From the NCBI GenBank assembly GCA_022575985.1, contig JAKSXM010000272.1, positions 25,168,501-25,232,500 on the forward strand: a DNA stretch of 64,000 bases. The letters are read 5' to 3'. This document shows positions 49,401-59,173 of the stretch, one piece after another (the stretch's first letter is position 1; each line of letters opens with the position of its first letter). The translations under genes were made by a program, and so were the position numbers. The notes under the pieces were generated by a model. The model was not told the DNA's origin. It worked only from the letters and a program-made list of their open reading frames with translations, and did no database searches. The stretch comes from Anagrus nilaparvatae (lineage: Eukaryota > Arthropoda > Insecta > Hymenoptera > Mymaridae).

Positions 49401-52104
49401 ACAAGATAGAAAAGAAAATGAATTTTACAAAAAATTTAAATAAATTATAGTAAAATATTTTACTTATCAATTGTGACCCACTGTTTGGATTCTAATGAAT
49501 TAAATCCAAAAAAATAAATTTAAAAATGAAAAATTAAAATGAATTAAGTCAAGTTTTCTTTTTATTGGGACGTTTGCTATATTTTATATCATAATAAAAT
49601 AATTTGGCACTACCTGACAAATAGACCTTTCAAAACTTAACCGTAGGTTTACAGGAAGATTATTTATACATCAAAAATATGAACTTCCAGCAAATCTCAG
49701 CTTTTTAGATCTCAATTTGCCCAAGTTAAATTTTTTCAATATTTCTTAATTTCTCTGGTTATTTTTTGAAGAAATTTTTGGAAATATAATGCAACCTATA
49801 TAAAAGCTTTGAAAATGTTTTTCTAGCTTAGATCACTAATAAAATTTCGTAACATTAATTTTTCGAGAAAATCCGGAATAATCAAAAAAACCAATAAGAA
49901 ACAGAATATTTCAAAAAAGTTCCTGCCACTTTGTTTTCCGCACTCTAACTAGTATTCTCTTTTGCAGCCAATAGGAATGGCTAAGATTAGTAATTGTTGA
50001 GAAAGAGCTAAAAAACCAAGTACTAAAATTATTTGATAGGTCATCTGAAAACATTATTTGAAGATACTTCAGTTCCAATTAGAGCGCTGGATACATTGCG
50101 GAAGAAACTTTTTTGTAATATTATTTTGTAATATTATTTCTTATTGGTTTTTTCGAATATTCCGGATTTTCCCGAAAAACTAACATCAGAAACGGCTTCA
50201 GCTGAAAATTGTACTATAGGGATCTCAACTGGAAAAATGTTTTCAAAGAAATTAAAAGCTTATATATTATATAGGTTGTATTAGATTTACAGAGATTTTT
50301 TCGAAAAAGACTAGGAGTCATTCTGGATACCGGGTCATGGCCTTGCCAGGTCAGGTCTCCCGATCGGGCTGATTTTTTCACCACTTTTTTATGTATGCAT
50401 ATGTTTACATAATATGTTTCCTGTGAAATTTTCAGCCCTCTAGGCGCTCAGGAACCCGAGTTATACCCAACAGAAACTTTTTAGATTTCTAAAAAAATAA
50501 GACCAACCAGAAGTTTTTTGGTTACTTAAGTGTCAATTTTTTCAAATTTTAAATTTGAATGAAATACGCATAGATACGCATTTTATTGGAGACGCGTGAA
50601 TTAATGGACTGAAAATCTTTGAAAAATATCAAGTTAATGTATAGAACGCATAAAAAAGTCATTTGAGTACAAATATAATTACAAAAGACTATAAAGCGCA
50701 TAAAAAATGTGATTTTAACGTTTGAGTCTTATAAAAGTTGTTGAATTTGGGCAGTTCAAAATCTCCCGCTCTAAGCCGAAAAAGCAGTTTGAGCCGCCCA
50801 GGGGCAAAATTTCAAAAAAATGACCTTAAATTCGGATTCAGTGGGAAATTTTACAACTTTTTATGCCTGGGTTTTATTTTTTTTAGTCATCTAGTCAATT
50901 TTAAAAATTAAAAAAAAAAAAATTTTTTTCTCGAAAAAACCGAAGAAATCTAAAAAGCTTCTTTTGGGTATAACTCGCGTTCCTGAGCGCCTAGAGAACT
51001 GAACATTTCATAGGAAACACGTTTTGTATACATAAAAAAGTGGTGAAAAAATCAGCCCGATCGGGAGACCTGACCTGGCAAGGCCTTGACACGGTATCCA
51101 GAATGACTCCTAGAGAAATTAAGAATTATCGAAAAAGTTTGGTCCGGCTTAAGGTTGAATCAGGTGGATAGAAATAGCATTTTTTGAGTAAAAATTTCTG
51201 GAGATCGAAGCTTCTGGAATGTTTAATATTTTTATCCATTGATCATGTTATGTGTCCCTTAAAATTTAAAAAAAAATTTTGAAAAATTATTGACTACTGA
51301 CGGAGATATTAGCGCTTGAAATTTCATTAATTTTTGAGGTACTTAATTAATCAAGACTTTTTTATAAATAATCTGATTTTAGAAATCTTTGAATATAATA
51401 TTTAGAACATTATTTAGCATCGATTCACTAAAAAAAAATTTGATTTTCTACGTTTCGCCGCGAATAAATTGATTTTTTGAAAAATTTAGTTATGCCAAAA
51501 ATCAAAAAACTTGAAATATATTTCACATTATTGTTAAAAATTGAGATTTTTTTTAGTGAATCGATGCTAAATAATGTTCTAAATATTATATTCAAAGATT
51601 TCTAAAATCAGATTATTTATAAAAAAGTCTTGATTAATTAAGTACCTCAAAAATTAATGAAATTTCAAGCGCTAATATCTCCGTCAGTAGTCAATAAATT
51701 TTTAAAATTATTTTTTTAATTTTAAGGGACACATAACATGATCAATGGTTAAAAATATTAAACATTCCAGAAGTTTCGATCTCTAGAAATTTTTACCCAG
51801 AAAATGCTATTTCTATCCACCTGATTCAACCTTAACTTGAGTTCATATTTTTGATGTTTGATTCATTCTCCCGTAAACATACGGATAAGTTTTGAGAGGT
51901 CGACTTGACAGGTAGTGACCATTTAACGAATTTTAAATATATTAATTTATACATTACCTGAGGAATCATAATAGCAATAGAATATATTCTCCAAAAAGTG
52001 CCTATCCATTTTGCAAAATTATTTCTATTATAAGGCCAAACTCCAAGATATAAAAAAGATAGCTTTGTTTCTGCATAAAAATATTCAAAATAATCTTGAC
52101 CCAT
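34647..52104 (-). CDS. Odorant receptor B (insect 7tm_6 family), nine exons
   Basis: Exons on the minus strand: 52104-51958, 49181-49065, 48105-47979, 44569-44308, 41398-41303, 40676-40586, 36075-35942, 35343-35214 and 34703-34647. All introns are GT-AG, and each exon has the same length and phase as in receptor A, giving 386 codons with no stop. The start is MGQDYFEYFYAETKLSFLYL. The same LGVWP, GQRI, DWP and VMKTSWRYFTVF landmarks occur. Against receptor A I count 66 differences in 386 residues; exons 8 and 9 differ at only 2 of 61, while exons 1, 2, 4 and 6 carry most changes. Expected role: odour-specific subunit partnering Orco in olfactory neurons. Intron 6 (36076-40585) is swollen by a Jockey-like LINE and a GC-richer segment; introns 1, 3 and 4 hold foldbacks. 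Ligand unknown. The next upstream in-frame ATG-like codons are not ATG, which fixes the start. Confidence 0.9.
36330..36433. mobile_element. About 104-bp hairpin MITE
   Basis: CCGTGTCCAGAAAAGTAAAG and AATGGCTCAAATCGCA pair with TGCGATTTGGGCCATTCTTT and TTATGGACAAG at the right. The loop holds CCGAGGCGAAGCCGAGG, itself a small palindrome. The matching place in unit A (about 19330) lacks it. It is the best preserved of three copies (others at 23656-23745 and 44655-44755). Confidence 0.75.
36440..39570 (+). mobile_element. Jockey-like LINE, 5'-truncated, in intron 6 of receptor B
   Basis: It starts inside ORF1: a frame reading LLNQVMSLIQDKVNNKI through QLLSNLNNGY and stop overlaps the ORF2 start ATGGATACTAA. 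ORF2 follows with endonuclease and reverse transcriptase. The 3' end is AT-rich with an AAATAAATAAATA run near 39560. It is antisense to the receptor. Unit A lacks it at the matching position. The left boundary is uncertain by tens of bases. Confidence 0.85.
36686..39351 (+). pseudogene. LINE ORF2: endonuclease plus reverse transcriptase, inactive
   Basis: The N-terminal AP-endonuclease begins MDTKPDTLTICQWNACSLN and keeps the GDFNAKH and SDHLPV motifs. A frameshift near 36975 splits it; the second frame resumes and the open part 37177-39351 gives 724 codons. Reverse transcriptase motifs: NNKAPGMDGI, SYRPISLLC, EEQFGFR, LLDVAKTFDSVWH. Two key sites are altered: the usual YADD reads YADY (about 38713), and the GVPQGS loop reads GVPQES. 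A Jockey-like C-terminus follows, with no RNase H. The copy should be catalytically dead even if expressed. Confidence 0.88.
39571..40415. other. GC-richer segment of unknown origin, with histone-like stem-loop
   Basis: This block sits between the LINE tail and the intron sequence shared with unit A. Base composition is higher in G and C than the surroundings, with an A17 run at 39874-39890 dividing it. No protein family is recognised in any frame. A stem-loop at 40349-40364 resembles the replication-dependent histone mRNA 3' end. Likely a retroposed or captured segment; boundaries are approximate. Confidence 0.5.
40436..40468. repeat. TAAA microsatellite
   Basis: About eight AAAT units. The matching site in unit A (about 20253-20275) also has a shorter TAAA run, so the microsatellite is ancestral or is a shared tail of an old LINE. 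Confidence 0.8.
40738..41165. repeat. Inverted repeat in intron 5 of receptor B
   Basis: GCGCCCAAAGGTCGCGTGTTG and GAATCATGGCGATTTTTTTCGCC at the left return inverted as GATTCCTTGTATTCAACACG and GTGACCTTTGGTCAC at the right. The truncated relative in unit A is at 22303-22665, so this element predates the duplication. Confidence 0.7.
41635..41780. repeat. GC-rich CGAGG hairpin repeat
   Basis: The short words CGAGG, GAGGCGAGGCGAGAT and CTCGGTGTACGAGG recur directly and inverted (ATCTCGCATCGCCTCACC, GTTACACCGAGAG). It stands out by composition from the flanking AT-rich intron 4 of receptor B. The type is unassigned; it looks like a small MITE or a palindromic repeat. Confidence 0.6.
41889..42462. 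mobile_element. Non-autonomous retroposon with AGGAT-repeat tail
   Basis: It opens TAGCTGCCTCCGGCTCGC and GCTCGCCCGGCAGCC, continues with a stretch ending CCATTTCGGACAAACAAACA, and closes in about eight AGGAT units (42425-42462). A GC-rich head and a simple-repeat tail are common in arthropod LINE-mobilised repeats. No coding frame. It has no counterpart in unit A at the matching site. Confidence 0.6.
42643..42979. mobile_element. CACTG-ended MITE, 337 bp
   Basis: The ends CACTGTAAAAAGTAACTTTC and GAAAGTTACTTTTTACAGTG are flanked by TA on both sides. The interior repeats TTTACGAAAATT-like words. Same family as 10479-10903 and 45403-47318. Lies in intron 4 of receptor B. Confidence 0.85.
43611..43935. 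mobile_element. About 320-bp element with CATGGAACATGTTCA ends
   Basis: CATGGAACATGTTCATTGG at 43616 is mirrored by GAACATGTTCCATG ending near 43893, and the copy extends to about 43935. Unit A has no insertion at the matching place (about 23165). The same sequence, inverted, is embedded at 61065-61362 in the unit C foldback. A G10 run lies at 43691. The minus-strand open frame over it is repeat sequence. Confidence 0.7.
45045..45260. repeat. Interspersed repeat with copy at 48155-48385
   Basis: Both copies contain TCTAGGGCAAAAAAG, a CCCTAGGG-centred stretch, GCCCATTATATGTAAAACTA-like text, CTGCACTCGCT and TACAACTGCATGC. They lie in introns 3 and 2 of receptor B. Neither has a counterpart in unit A. 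Ends are not clearly defined. Confidence 0.6.
45683..47199. mobile_element. Nested foldback with about 560-bp arms
   Basis: The ends CACTGTATAAAACAACGG and the inverted CCGGAGTTGTACTTTTACAGTG are flanked by TA (45681-45682 and 47200-47201). Arms to about 46240 and from about 46650 match in inverted orientation, for example GAATAAAAAATGTTTTTAAT on the left against ATTAAAAACATTTTTTATTC on the right. The loop is occupied by a GC-rich LINE fragment. Confidence 0.83.
46253..46625 (-). mobile_element. R1-like LINE 3' end, third-level insertion
   Basis: On the minus strand a GC-rich sequence of about 350 bp ends in a poly(A) run (T20 at 46255 on +). It includes TGTTTATCCAGTAAGAATC followed by GGGGCGTAGCCGGCGACC, text I associate with the 3' untranslated region of hymenopteran R1-clade LINEs. 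It is 5'-truncated, with no coding frame left. The assignment is from memory of the family and is moderate. Confidence 0.6.
50315..51109. mobile_element. Foldback element with CTAG duplication
   Basis: The ends GAGTCATTCTGGATACCG and CGGTATCCAGAATGACTC are flanked by CTAG (50311-50314 and 51110-51113). Unit A keeps the single site CGACTAGAGAAATTAAG near 28842. The arms hold long inverted matches including CCTGACCTGGCAAGGCC. A one-ended relative lies at 24690-25077. Lies in intron 1 of receptor B. Confidence 0.85.
51153..51831. mobile_element. Foldback element at a TTAA site
   Basis: The ends GGTTGAATCAGGTGGATAG and CTATCCACCTGATTCAACC are flanked by TTAA (51149-51152 and 51832-51835). The arms of about 300 bp are nearly perfect complements. 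Unit A lacks it, with TCTTTATTTGAGTTC near 28885. TTAA targeting is typical of piggyBac-type transposases, but the termini do not look like classical piggyBac ends, so the class is open. Confidence 0.83.
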
Positions 52105-52604
52105 TATCAACCATTTTAAACTCTTCTTTGATAATGTATGTATTTTTTATTATTTAGTATCATATTTTAGCCTAAGTATAGAGTTACTTCAAATTGCCAG
52201 AATCAACTAAATAACTATAAGTGCTTTTGTTACAACACGTATGCATTTATATTAAAATAGAAATTGATTATTATTAATTTTATTATTATATGAACTTCCT
52301 ATATTTGTTATTGAACTACATCGATAATCTATACTTATTAATACAAATGTATAAAGCACTAGATAGTAAACCCCCTACGTGCTATCGTGTGCCAACTCCC
52401 ACAGATTATTTCATGTTTATTCGATAGCACATTTTTTAAAATCATAATTCACATTATGATTTTTTACCCTTTTATCTTGAAAAAAATTATTTGTCAATTA
52501 AATGCAATTATTAATTACTGTACCTCAATGCTATGTAACTCGGAGCAGAAACTTCACATTAATCAGAGTAAATTTTTTCAGAGCATTTTTAAGTAAATTG
52601 TTAA
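52105..52604. other. Upstream flank of receptor B and duplication junction
   Basis: 52105-52345 matches the upstream flank of receptor A and should contain the promoter. 52346-52604 is unmatched AT-rich sequence between units B and C. No coding exon is supported. Confidence 0.55.
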
Positions 52605-52942
52605 CTCAATTAAACAAAATTTAAGAACACATTCTGGCGAACGTCCATATCAATGTCAAGTTCGTCATGAAACATTCGCTGATCGTTCAAATATGACATT
52701 AGATACTAGATTACATTCTGGATTAAAACCATATCAATGTACATTATGTTCAAAAGCATTCACTAAAAAACACCATTTAAAAGCACATTCAAATTATAAT
52801 ACAGGTACGAGACCATATTCTTGTCCGAATTGTGATTTAAGATTTTCTCAAAGTAACAATATGAGAACTCATTTTAAAAACTGTACTTTAAGTATACAAA
52901 TTGTTAATAATAATCATAATAGTAATAATAATAATATTATTA

Positions 52943-54455
52943 TGGATGGTAAAAAAAAAGGGAAAATTCAAATTGGACTTCGAATAGAGTGCGCCTTAAC
53001 ACAAGGACGCTAAGCACTGGCTGGCCAAGACTATCCGTTAATGCAAGGCTCGATGCCTGCGTTCATTACGCAAGGAAGTAAACAAAGACCCCTGGGGTCT
53101 AGCTTACAAAGTCGTATAGGGCAAGTTGAACCGGGGGTATGATGGTGTCGACCGAACGCATCGTCGGTACTCTCTTCCCTGAGTGGCCCATTCGGGAAAA
53201 CCCAGTAGAGGCGATACCCAGGGAGAAAGTGCCGCTATTCAGTGAGGACGAGATGGCCAAGCCCATCAAGGCCATGAAAAATGGCAAGGTGCCGGGGCCG
53301 GACGGTATACCAGCGGAAGTGCTCAAACGAGCGGTCAAAATAATCCCTGGTACCCTGTTAAGCATGTTTAATGCTTATGTTTAATGTTCAATGCATGCTT
53401 GGTGGCGGGAGTGTTCCCAAGGCAGTGGAAGGTGGCACGTCTCGTGCTCTTGAACAAGGGTAAAGGTGGAGCCTCGGACTCTCTATCATCTTACAGACCC
53501 TTGTACATGCTAAATACCATTGAAAAGGTGATGGAGAGCATGCTCCGGGCAAGGCTGAGAAGAGCCATCGAGGAGGGCGGTGGCCTTTCCGAGGAGCAGC
53601 ATGGATTTCGTGAACAGCATTCCACGATAGACGCTATCTGGCGTGTCGTGGATACCGTAGAGGACGAGAGGGAGAGAAATCATGCGATCTGCAAGAACGT
53701 CCTCCTGGTAACGCTGGACGTCAAAAACACGTTCAACTCTGCCAGGTAGGATGACATGATCTGGTCCCTCGAGCAGGATTTTCGGATACCCAGGTACCTG
53801 GGTAACGTCCTGAAGGACTATCTACGGGACGGAAGATTGCTCTATGACACGCTCGATGGCAGGCGGCAGAGAGTTTTGAGCACGGGCATCGCGCAAGGCT
53901 CGGTTCTCGGACCGGACCTGTGGAATGCCTTTTACGATGGCTTGTTGCGCGTTCACCTCCTGGAAGGAGTTTCCCTGATTGGGTACGTAAACGACGTGAC
54001 CCTGACCATCACCGACAGGGACATGCAGGTAACCCAGGAGAGGTTGAATCTAGTCATGAGACAGATCAACCTCTTGATGGGTGAGCACGGGCTCCAGCTC
54101 GCGATCCCAAAAACGGAGATGGTACTACTGACCCGTTGAAGAACAATTTCCACGGACATCGATGTAAATGTCGATGATGGTGGAAAGCGATCTGAGCCAA
54201 GACATCGTTTAAGTACCTGGGAGTTCTGTTTGATAACAAGCTGAACTTCTGGGAACAGTTTCAAAGGTCGAGTGAGAAGGCCGCGTCGGTCGCATCCTCC
54301 TTGTCAAGGCTCATGGCCAACATAGGAGGGCCCAAACCAGGGAAGCGAAGATTTTTGATGACCGTGGTCAACTCTGTCCTGCTTTACGGATCGAAGATCT
54401 GGGCGGATATCACTAAAACTGCTAAGTACAGACATAAAATATGGTCTGTGCAGCG
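52943..54455 (+). mobile_element. R1-like LINE fragment with reverse transcriptase remnant
   Basis: The GC-rich coding remnant contrasts with its surroundings. Motifs in order: KVPGPDGIPAEVLK, SYRPLYMLNTIEKV, EEQHGFREQHST, LDVKNTFNSAR, GIAQGSVLGPDLWN, then GYVNDVTLTI where a Y-x-D-D box is expected, and LMGEHGLQL. A frameshift sits at a small ATGTTTAATGCTT duplication near 53375, and a TAG follows NSAR at about 53747. Both ends are truncated; it stops at about 54455 within a thumb-like SVQRQAA segment. The R1 clade is my best assignment. Confidence 0.82.
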
Positions 54456-55735
54456 GCAAGCGGCAGAATTAAAAATTTTATTGTTTGAAGAAAGATCTAA
54501 ATTATTGTGCTGTAAATATGTATTGATAAATATAAAAATTTTTAGTAGTAAAAGAGATAAAATTATTAATTAATATTTTTATAATAAAATTATAAGTATT
54601 AATAAAAAAAAGGGTATTTTGGAAGAGTGCATTGAAGATGTATATGGTATAAGAAGCTTTATTAAAAAGAATCAAAAATTTAATCTATATAACTATGTTT
54701 ATCATGTAAGTGTGGAAAATTTCGACTTTTTATAAAAAAGAACATAGAAAAAAAACATTAAACATAGATTTATATTTTGGATATATATATACAGGGGTAA
54801 ATATTCCGAAATTTAATTTTGAATTAAAAAAAAATCTACCAAAATACGCATCAATATGTACTGTTGAATGCTTTGACATATTAGAAGCTTTAAAATTTGA
54901 AAAAAGAATTACGGGTATAAGTATGTTATTTATACAGATTCACTAAGTGGGCTGGAAACTTTGAATATGCATAACTTTGATGTAAAAGTTATATATATAT
55001 ATATAAAATATTGCAAATTGTATGGATTCTAGCACATGTTGGTATACATGGAAATGAAAAGGCTGATGAATTGGCAAAGCAAGCTTCTGAAAACAATTCT
55101 AGCAATATTCTTATACCAAATACTGACTTTTTTGCATATTTTAAAAAAAATTCAAAAATAAAAATATATGATCAAATAAAAAAAGATGGGGAAACGAAAG
55201 AAAAAGTTTATTTTGAAAGATACTATAAAGATACTCCAAAACCGAGGTTCATTGATAGCTCAATACCGAGAAATCTAATCACGACAGTAAATAGATTAAG
55301 ATTTGGGCATTACAATATTAATGCCTCACTTTACAAAATAAAAATCTCAGATAGTCCTGCGTGCGCCTGTGGCTATGATACACAGGACATTAATTACATT
55401 GTCTGGCAATGTGATTTATATAATAACCAAAGGAAACAATTATATAATGAGCTGTCAAAACACCGCAAATTTCTTCCATTTGATATAAAGATTTTTCTCT
55501 GTGAACCAAATAGCATATTTATAAAAAAAAATATTTAGTTTTTTGCAGAACTGTAATTTAAATGGTTAAAAATAGAGAAGATGGTATCTAATAAGTAAAT
55601 TTGTAATAAAATTTAGAAAAAAAACCTGTAAAATAAAATATTGTATGATAAAAATGTATTATAACAATTTATCAACTAAATAACTTTTCTTTATATGTAA
55701 AAGTTGAAAGCTTTAATAAAAAAAAGAAAAAAAAA
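54456..55735 (+). mobile_element. AT-rich LINE 3' end with RNase H and Cys-rich tail
   Basis: It is joined directly to the R1-like piece. An RNase H domain is spread over two frames: YTDSLSGLETL near 54937, then LAHVGIHGNEKADELAKQAS (about 55025-55085) with the conserved NEKAD block. The C-terminal open part (55011-55538) ends with CACG...WQC, a Cys-rich motif common after RNase H in Jockey/I-related LINEs. An A-rich tail runs to 55735. Its AT-rich codons differ sharply from the R1-like half, so this is a different element. Confidence 0.8.
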
Positions 55736-55827
55736 ATTCAGATCAAGAATCAAATATTTTAACACCAATAGCTAGTAATAATAATATTATTTTAGAAACT
55801 CAGAAATCAACAATTTTTAATCTATAA

Positions 55828-57552
55828 TTACTTATGAATTAATTTTTGTGATTTATATTAAGCTTTTTTTTGTAGATAGAAATAAAATTTAATACGTATT
55901 TAATTTTCAATACATTTATTTAACTGTTGTAATATTTTACATAGAATTTTATAAGTACAGAATTTATTTACCCGTTCATTCATTATAAACGTCATGACTC
56001 AAATTATTTTAGACAAAATTTACAAAGATTTTTATAAAACTTTTGTTTGCATAGTTTCGTCAAAAAGGCCAGGGATTGATGTTAACGGCCTTAAATCAAC
56101 AAAAACTACCCCTTTTTAGAGTTCTTTGCAAAATTTTTTAAGTAAAGCAACGATTATACAAAAAATTATTTTAAAAAAATTTTATTGCATATTCGAATTT
56201 TTATAATTTTGGGGGTAGTTTTCAGCCCCAGTAATTACCCCTTATATCCCAATTTTGGTACGTTATAAAATATTCAAATTATTTTTTTTAAAAATAAATG
56301 CAATTCCAAAATAGGTAGTTTTTCTTACTTAAGGGTGTTGCATACTATTCTAGATCTTTTGAACCCTGAATTCGGATTCAGTAACTCAAAAAACATATAT
56401 TAAAGTAAATCTTAAAGTAAAAATTTAATGCATGTTGATGATTATTAAAGGAATACATGCTTGTTTAATGTTCGGTTAGGTTGCTGATCTTGACATTTTA
56501 AGCATAAATACTTGATATTTTAAAATATATTACTTCTGGTTTTCATAAAATCACTTAAACCGCATAACATTTCAAAAAAGTTTTTTTTTACAAATTTGGT
56601 CTATAAATTTTATAAACTATTTAAAATATTGCTATTTTATGTAATTATGTAAATTTTTTAAATATTTGTTATGTTTTATTATTATAAAAATACAAATTTT
56701 CAGCCTGTTTCATTTCTGCATCAAGTAGGAATTTTCGTAAAATTTTTTTACCTATTATTTGATCAAAAGGTGCCTCATTACTGATTAATTGCAAAAGTTA
56801 AAATTTAAATTTAAAAAATAAATGGGAATATTAACCCGTTAACGCCTAATCAACTATACTTGGACTGATGAATATTACAAAATTCAACCTTCAGTAGGGG
56901 TTCTATATCGTATTTTTTAAGGGTTAAAAGCATAAACTGACTTCGAAAATAGAAAGAGCGACCAAAATTACTTACTAAATGAAAACTTTAGACCAAAACA
57001 TTCATTTTTTTGTATCGAAATTCATCTGACAAAGAATGGTTGATTAGGCGCTGATGGGTTAGAAATGACCAATAATAGCAATTTTCTTATTTAATTTCAT
57101 ATTTTTTAAAATTATTATTACTAGTACAGAAATGAAATACAATGGCAAAATATAGAAATGTAGAATATATAAAAAATACAGCTTTTATTAAATTATACGC
57201 AAACGTACTTTAAGTAACATTTTTAATATTTGAGTCTTTTTGAACCAAAACGTTTTAAATCAATCGGAGTAATTATTTAAAAATTAATAAGTAAAATCAA
57301 ATGTTTTACAAGCTAAACCATTTTGGATCACAAAGGCTCATACATTAGTATACTAATTATTATATTTTATAAAACCAATGCAATAAAAGAATGTTATTTT
57401 CTTGATTTTTTGGTATTAGAATTAAAAAAAAAATAATTTATCCTAGTTATAAAACTACAGTTTTTTTATTTAAATTTTTTTCCTAAACAACTTTACGGTA
57501 ATAAATTTAACCTGATTGCAGAGATTTCTACTAACGTAAGTTTTTATTGAAA
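55828..57552. other. Unit C flank, homologous to 7701-9567
   Basis: It follows the zinc-finger 3' flank of unit A in order, with AATAAA kept near 55880. Small deletions are frequent. No coding exon is seen. Confidence 0.65.
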
Positions 57553-59090
57553 GGAGGTGGTGTAAAATATGCCAATTTTTGCCCCAGAAGACACACGTTC
57601 CATTTATGCATAAATTAAATAAGTGTCACCCCTTGTAATTCATGCAAAAACTACCCTTTTTGGGGTGGTTTTTTACAATTTTTTAATACAAACTTGAAAA
57701 CATCTCGTTAATTTTATAAACGCTGCATTTTATTGTAATTTAACAAAAAATGTAACCAGTTTATAAATAATTTAAAAGTAAAATAATACAATATAATTAT
57801 AAGATCGTAACCTGAACTCTAAAAAAATTAAAAAATGTGGATATCGTTAAAAAAATCTAAAAATAATTTTTTTATTTTAATCATTTATTAAACAACATCT
57901 GTTTCATAAAAATCATCTAGAATATCGTCAAAATATCCTGTTAAAATTTCGCTGGTAAAGCTGCTTTTTGGTTGTATAATTTATGACATATCCAAAATTT
58001 TGCAAAATAAATCACCTTGAGAACACTTATCCATAGTAAGAGCAGAATAATTTAATTTTTATATAAATTATCAATTCATTTTTTAGTAGATACAATATTT
58101 ATAGTATCCTAATGACATATTAATTGTAAGAAAAAAATATAATTGAAAAAAAGTATCAATAGATAAAAGCCGTACTTTTCAGCCGTACCTTTTTAATTAT
58201 CCGTAAAATAATATTCTTTTTTATAATTAAATATCTATTTAGTTTTATATGAAGAGTAAAAAAAACTTATTTCACAAAATTACTTACCATTTGGAACTAA
58301 AAACCTTAAAAAAAACTATCCAAATTTTAACTTTTTTTTACAGATAAAAATCTACTAGGCTATTTTTTTATCGTACTATCACTGTTATACCAATTATAAA
58401 TAATTCTTTTGGTAAGTTAATTTTTAGTGATTAATATGTTGGTTAAAATTTTAATTTTATTTTACATTTATTAATAACAGAAAATTTAACGAGATGTTTT
58501 CAGGATTGTATTAAAAAATTCTAAGTCACCCACAAAAAGTGTAGTGTTTGCATGTATTAGGGTGCTATGCCAATTTTCTGGATTTAAGACCTTAATTTTT
58601 GTATTTAGCAACCCAAAAAACGTAAAGGAAGTACACCTGGTAGCTACTATTCTTATCAAAAGTTGCATTTTAAAATTTTTAAATATTAGCTGTTTTAAGA
58701 AAAAAATTTAATTTTTTTCAGAAACTATAAATATTATTTTGGTATACAAATGGTGACACTTACAAGGGGAGTTAAATACATTTGGAACACCAAATTACAC
58801 CAAATGGTTATGGATGAGTTTGTTATGCTATAAAAACATGCCGACAACCCTCCATTCATTCCAATGGGCCTTAGAATCGCAGGGCTCAATGTTTTAAAAT
58901 AGGGTTTTTTGGTAATTTTCAATGAAACGTCAAAACCTCGCAAGTTAACCAATACTCTTCTGGTTGGTCTAATTTTTTTGGTATAATTGTCACCTTTTAA
59001 ACGCCGTCAACCGTAATTTATTATCGTAAATTTTCTCATCACTATATGGGTTTTAAATCGGCATATTTTACACCACCTCCTTTAATTTAA
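57553..59090. mobile_element. Unit C copy of the GGAGGYGGTG foldback
   Basis: The ends GGAGGTGGTGTAAAATATGC and GCATATTTTACACCACCTCC correspond to the A copy at 9568-11535. It lacks the CACTG MITE of the A copy. It carries instead a 285-bp piece (58762-59047) starting AAGGGGAGTTAAATACATTTG, related to 33750-33985. The minus-strand open frames here are arm and repeat sequence. Confidence 0.75.
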
Positions 59091-59173
59091 TCAATAAATT
59101 GTCTACTTTTAAAGATAACTTGTTTCAGAAAATTATTTAATTTTTTACTTTAAAATGTTGTACAAAATAAATA

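Larger units (their letters stand above)
52605..55827 (+). pseudogene. Broken third-unit copy of the last zinc-finger exon
   Basis: 52605-52942 copies the region of 7210-7554 from within finger 5 onward; 55736-55827 copies 7610-7700. Finger 6 has lost a zinc-binding Cys (CQVC reads CQVR) and its first His (TLHTRLH reads TLDTRLH). Fingers 7 and 8 are still readable as CTLCSKAF and CPNCDLRF. LINE DNA (52943-55735) splits it and about 55 bp of the Asn-rich tail are missing at the break. There is no upstream exon, no start and no promoter in view, so it is a dead fragment made by the segmental duplication. Confidence 0.88.

Noticed and set aside
54301..54573. Apparent 90-residue gene
   Set aside because: The first half is R1-like thumb sequence and the second is the next LINE fragment, so the frame only bridges a junction.
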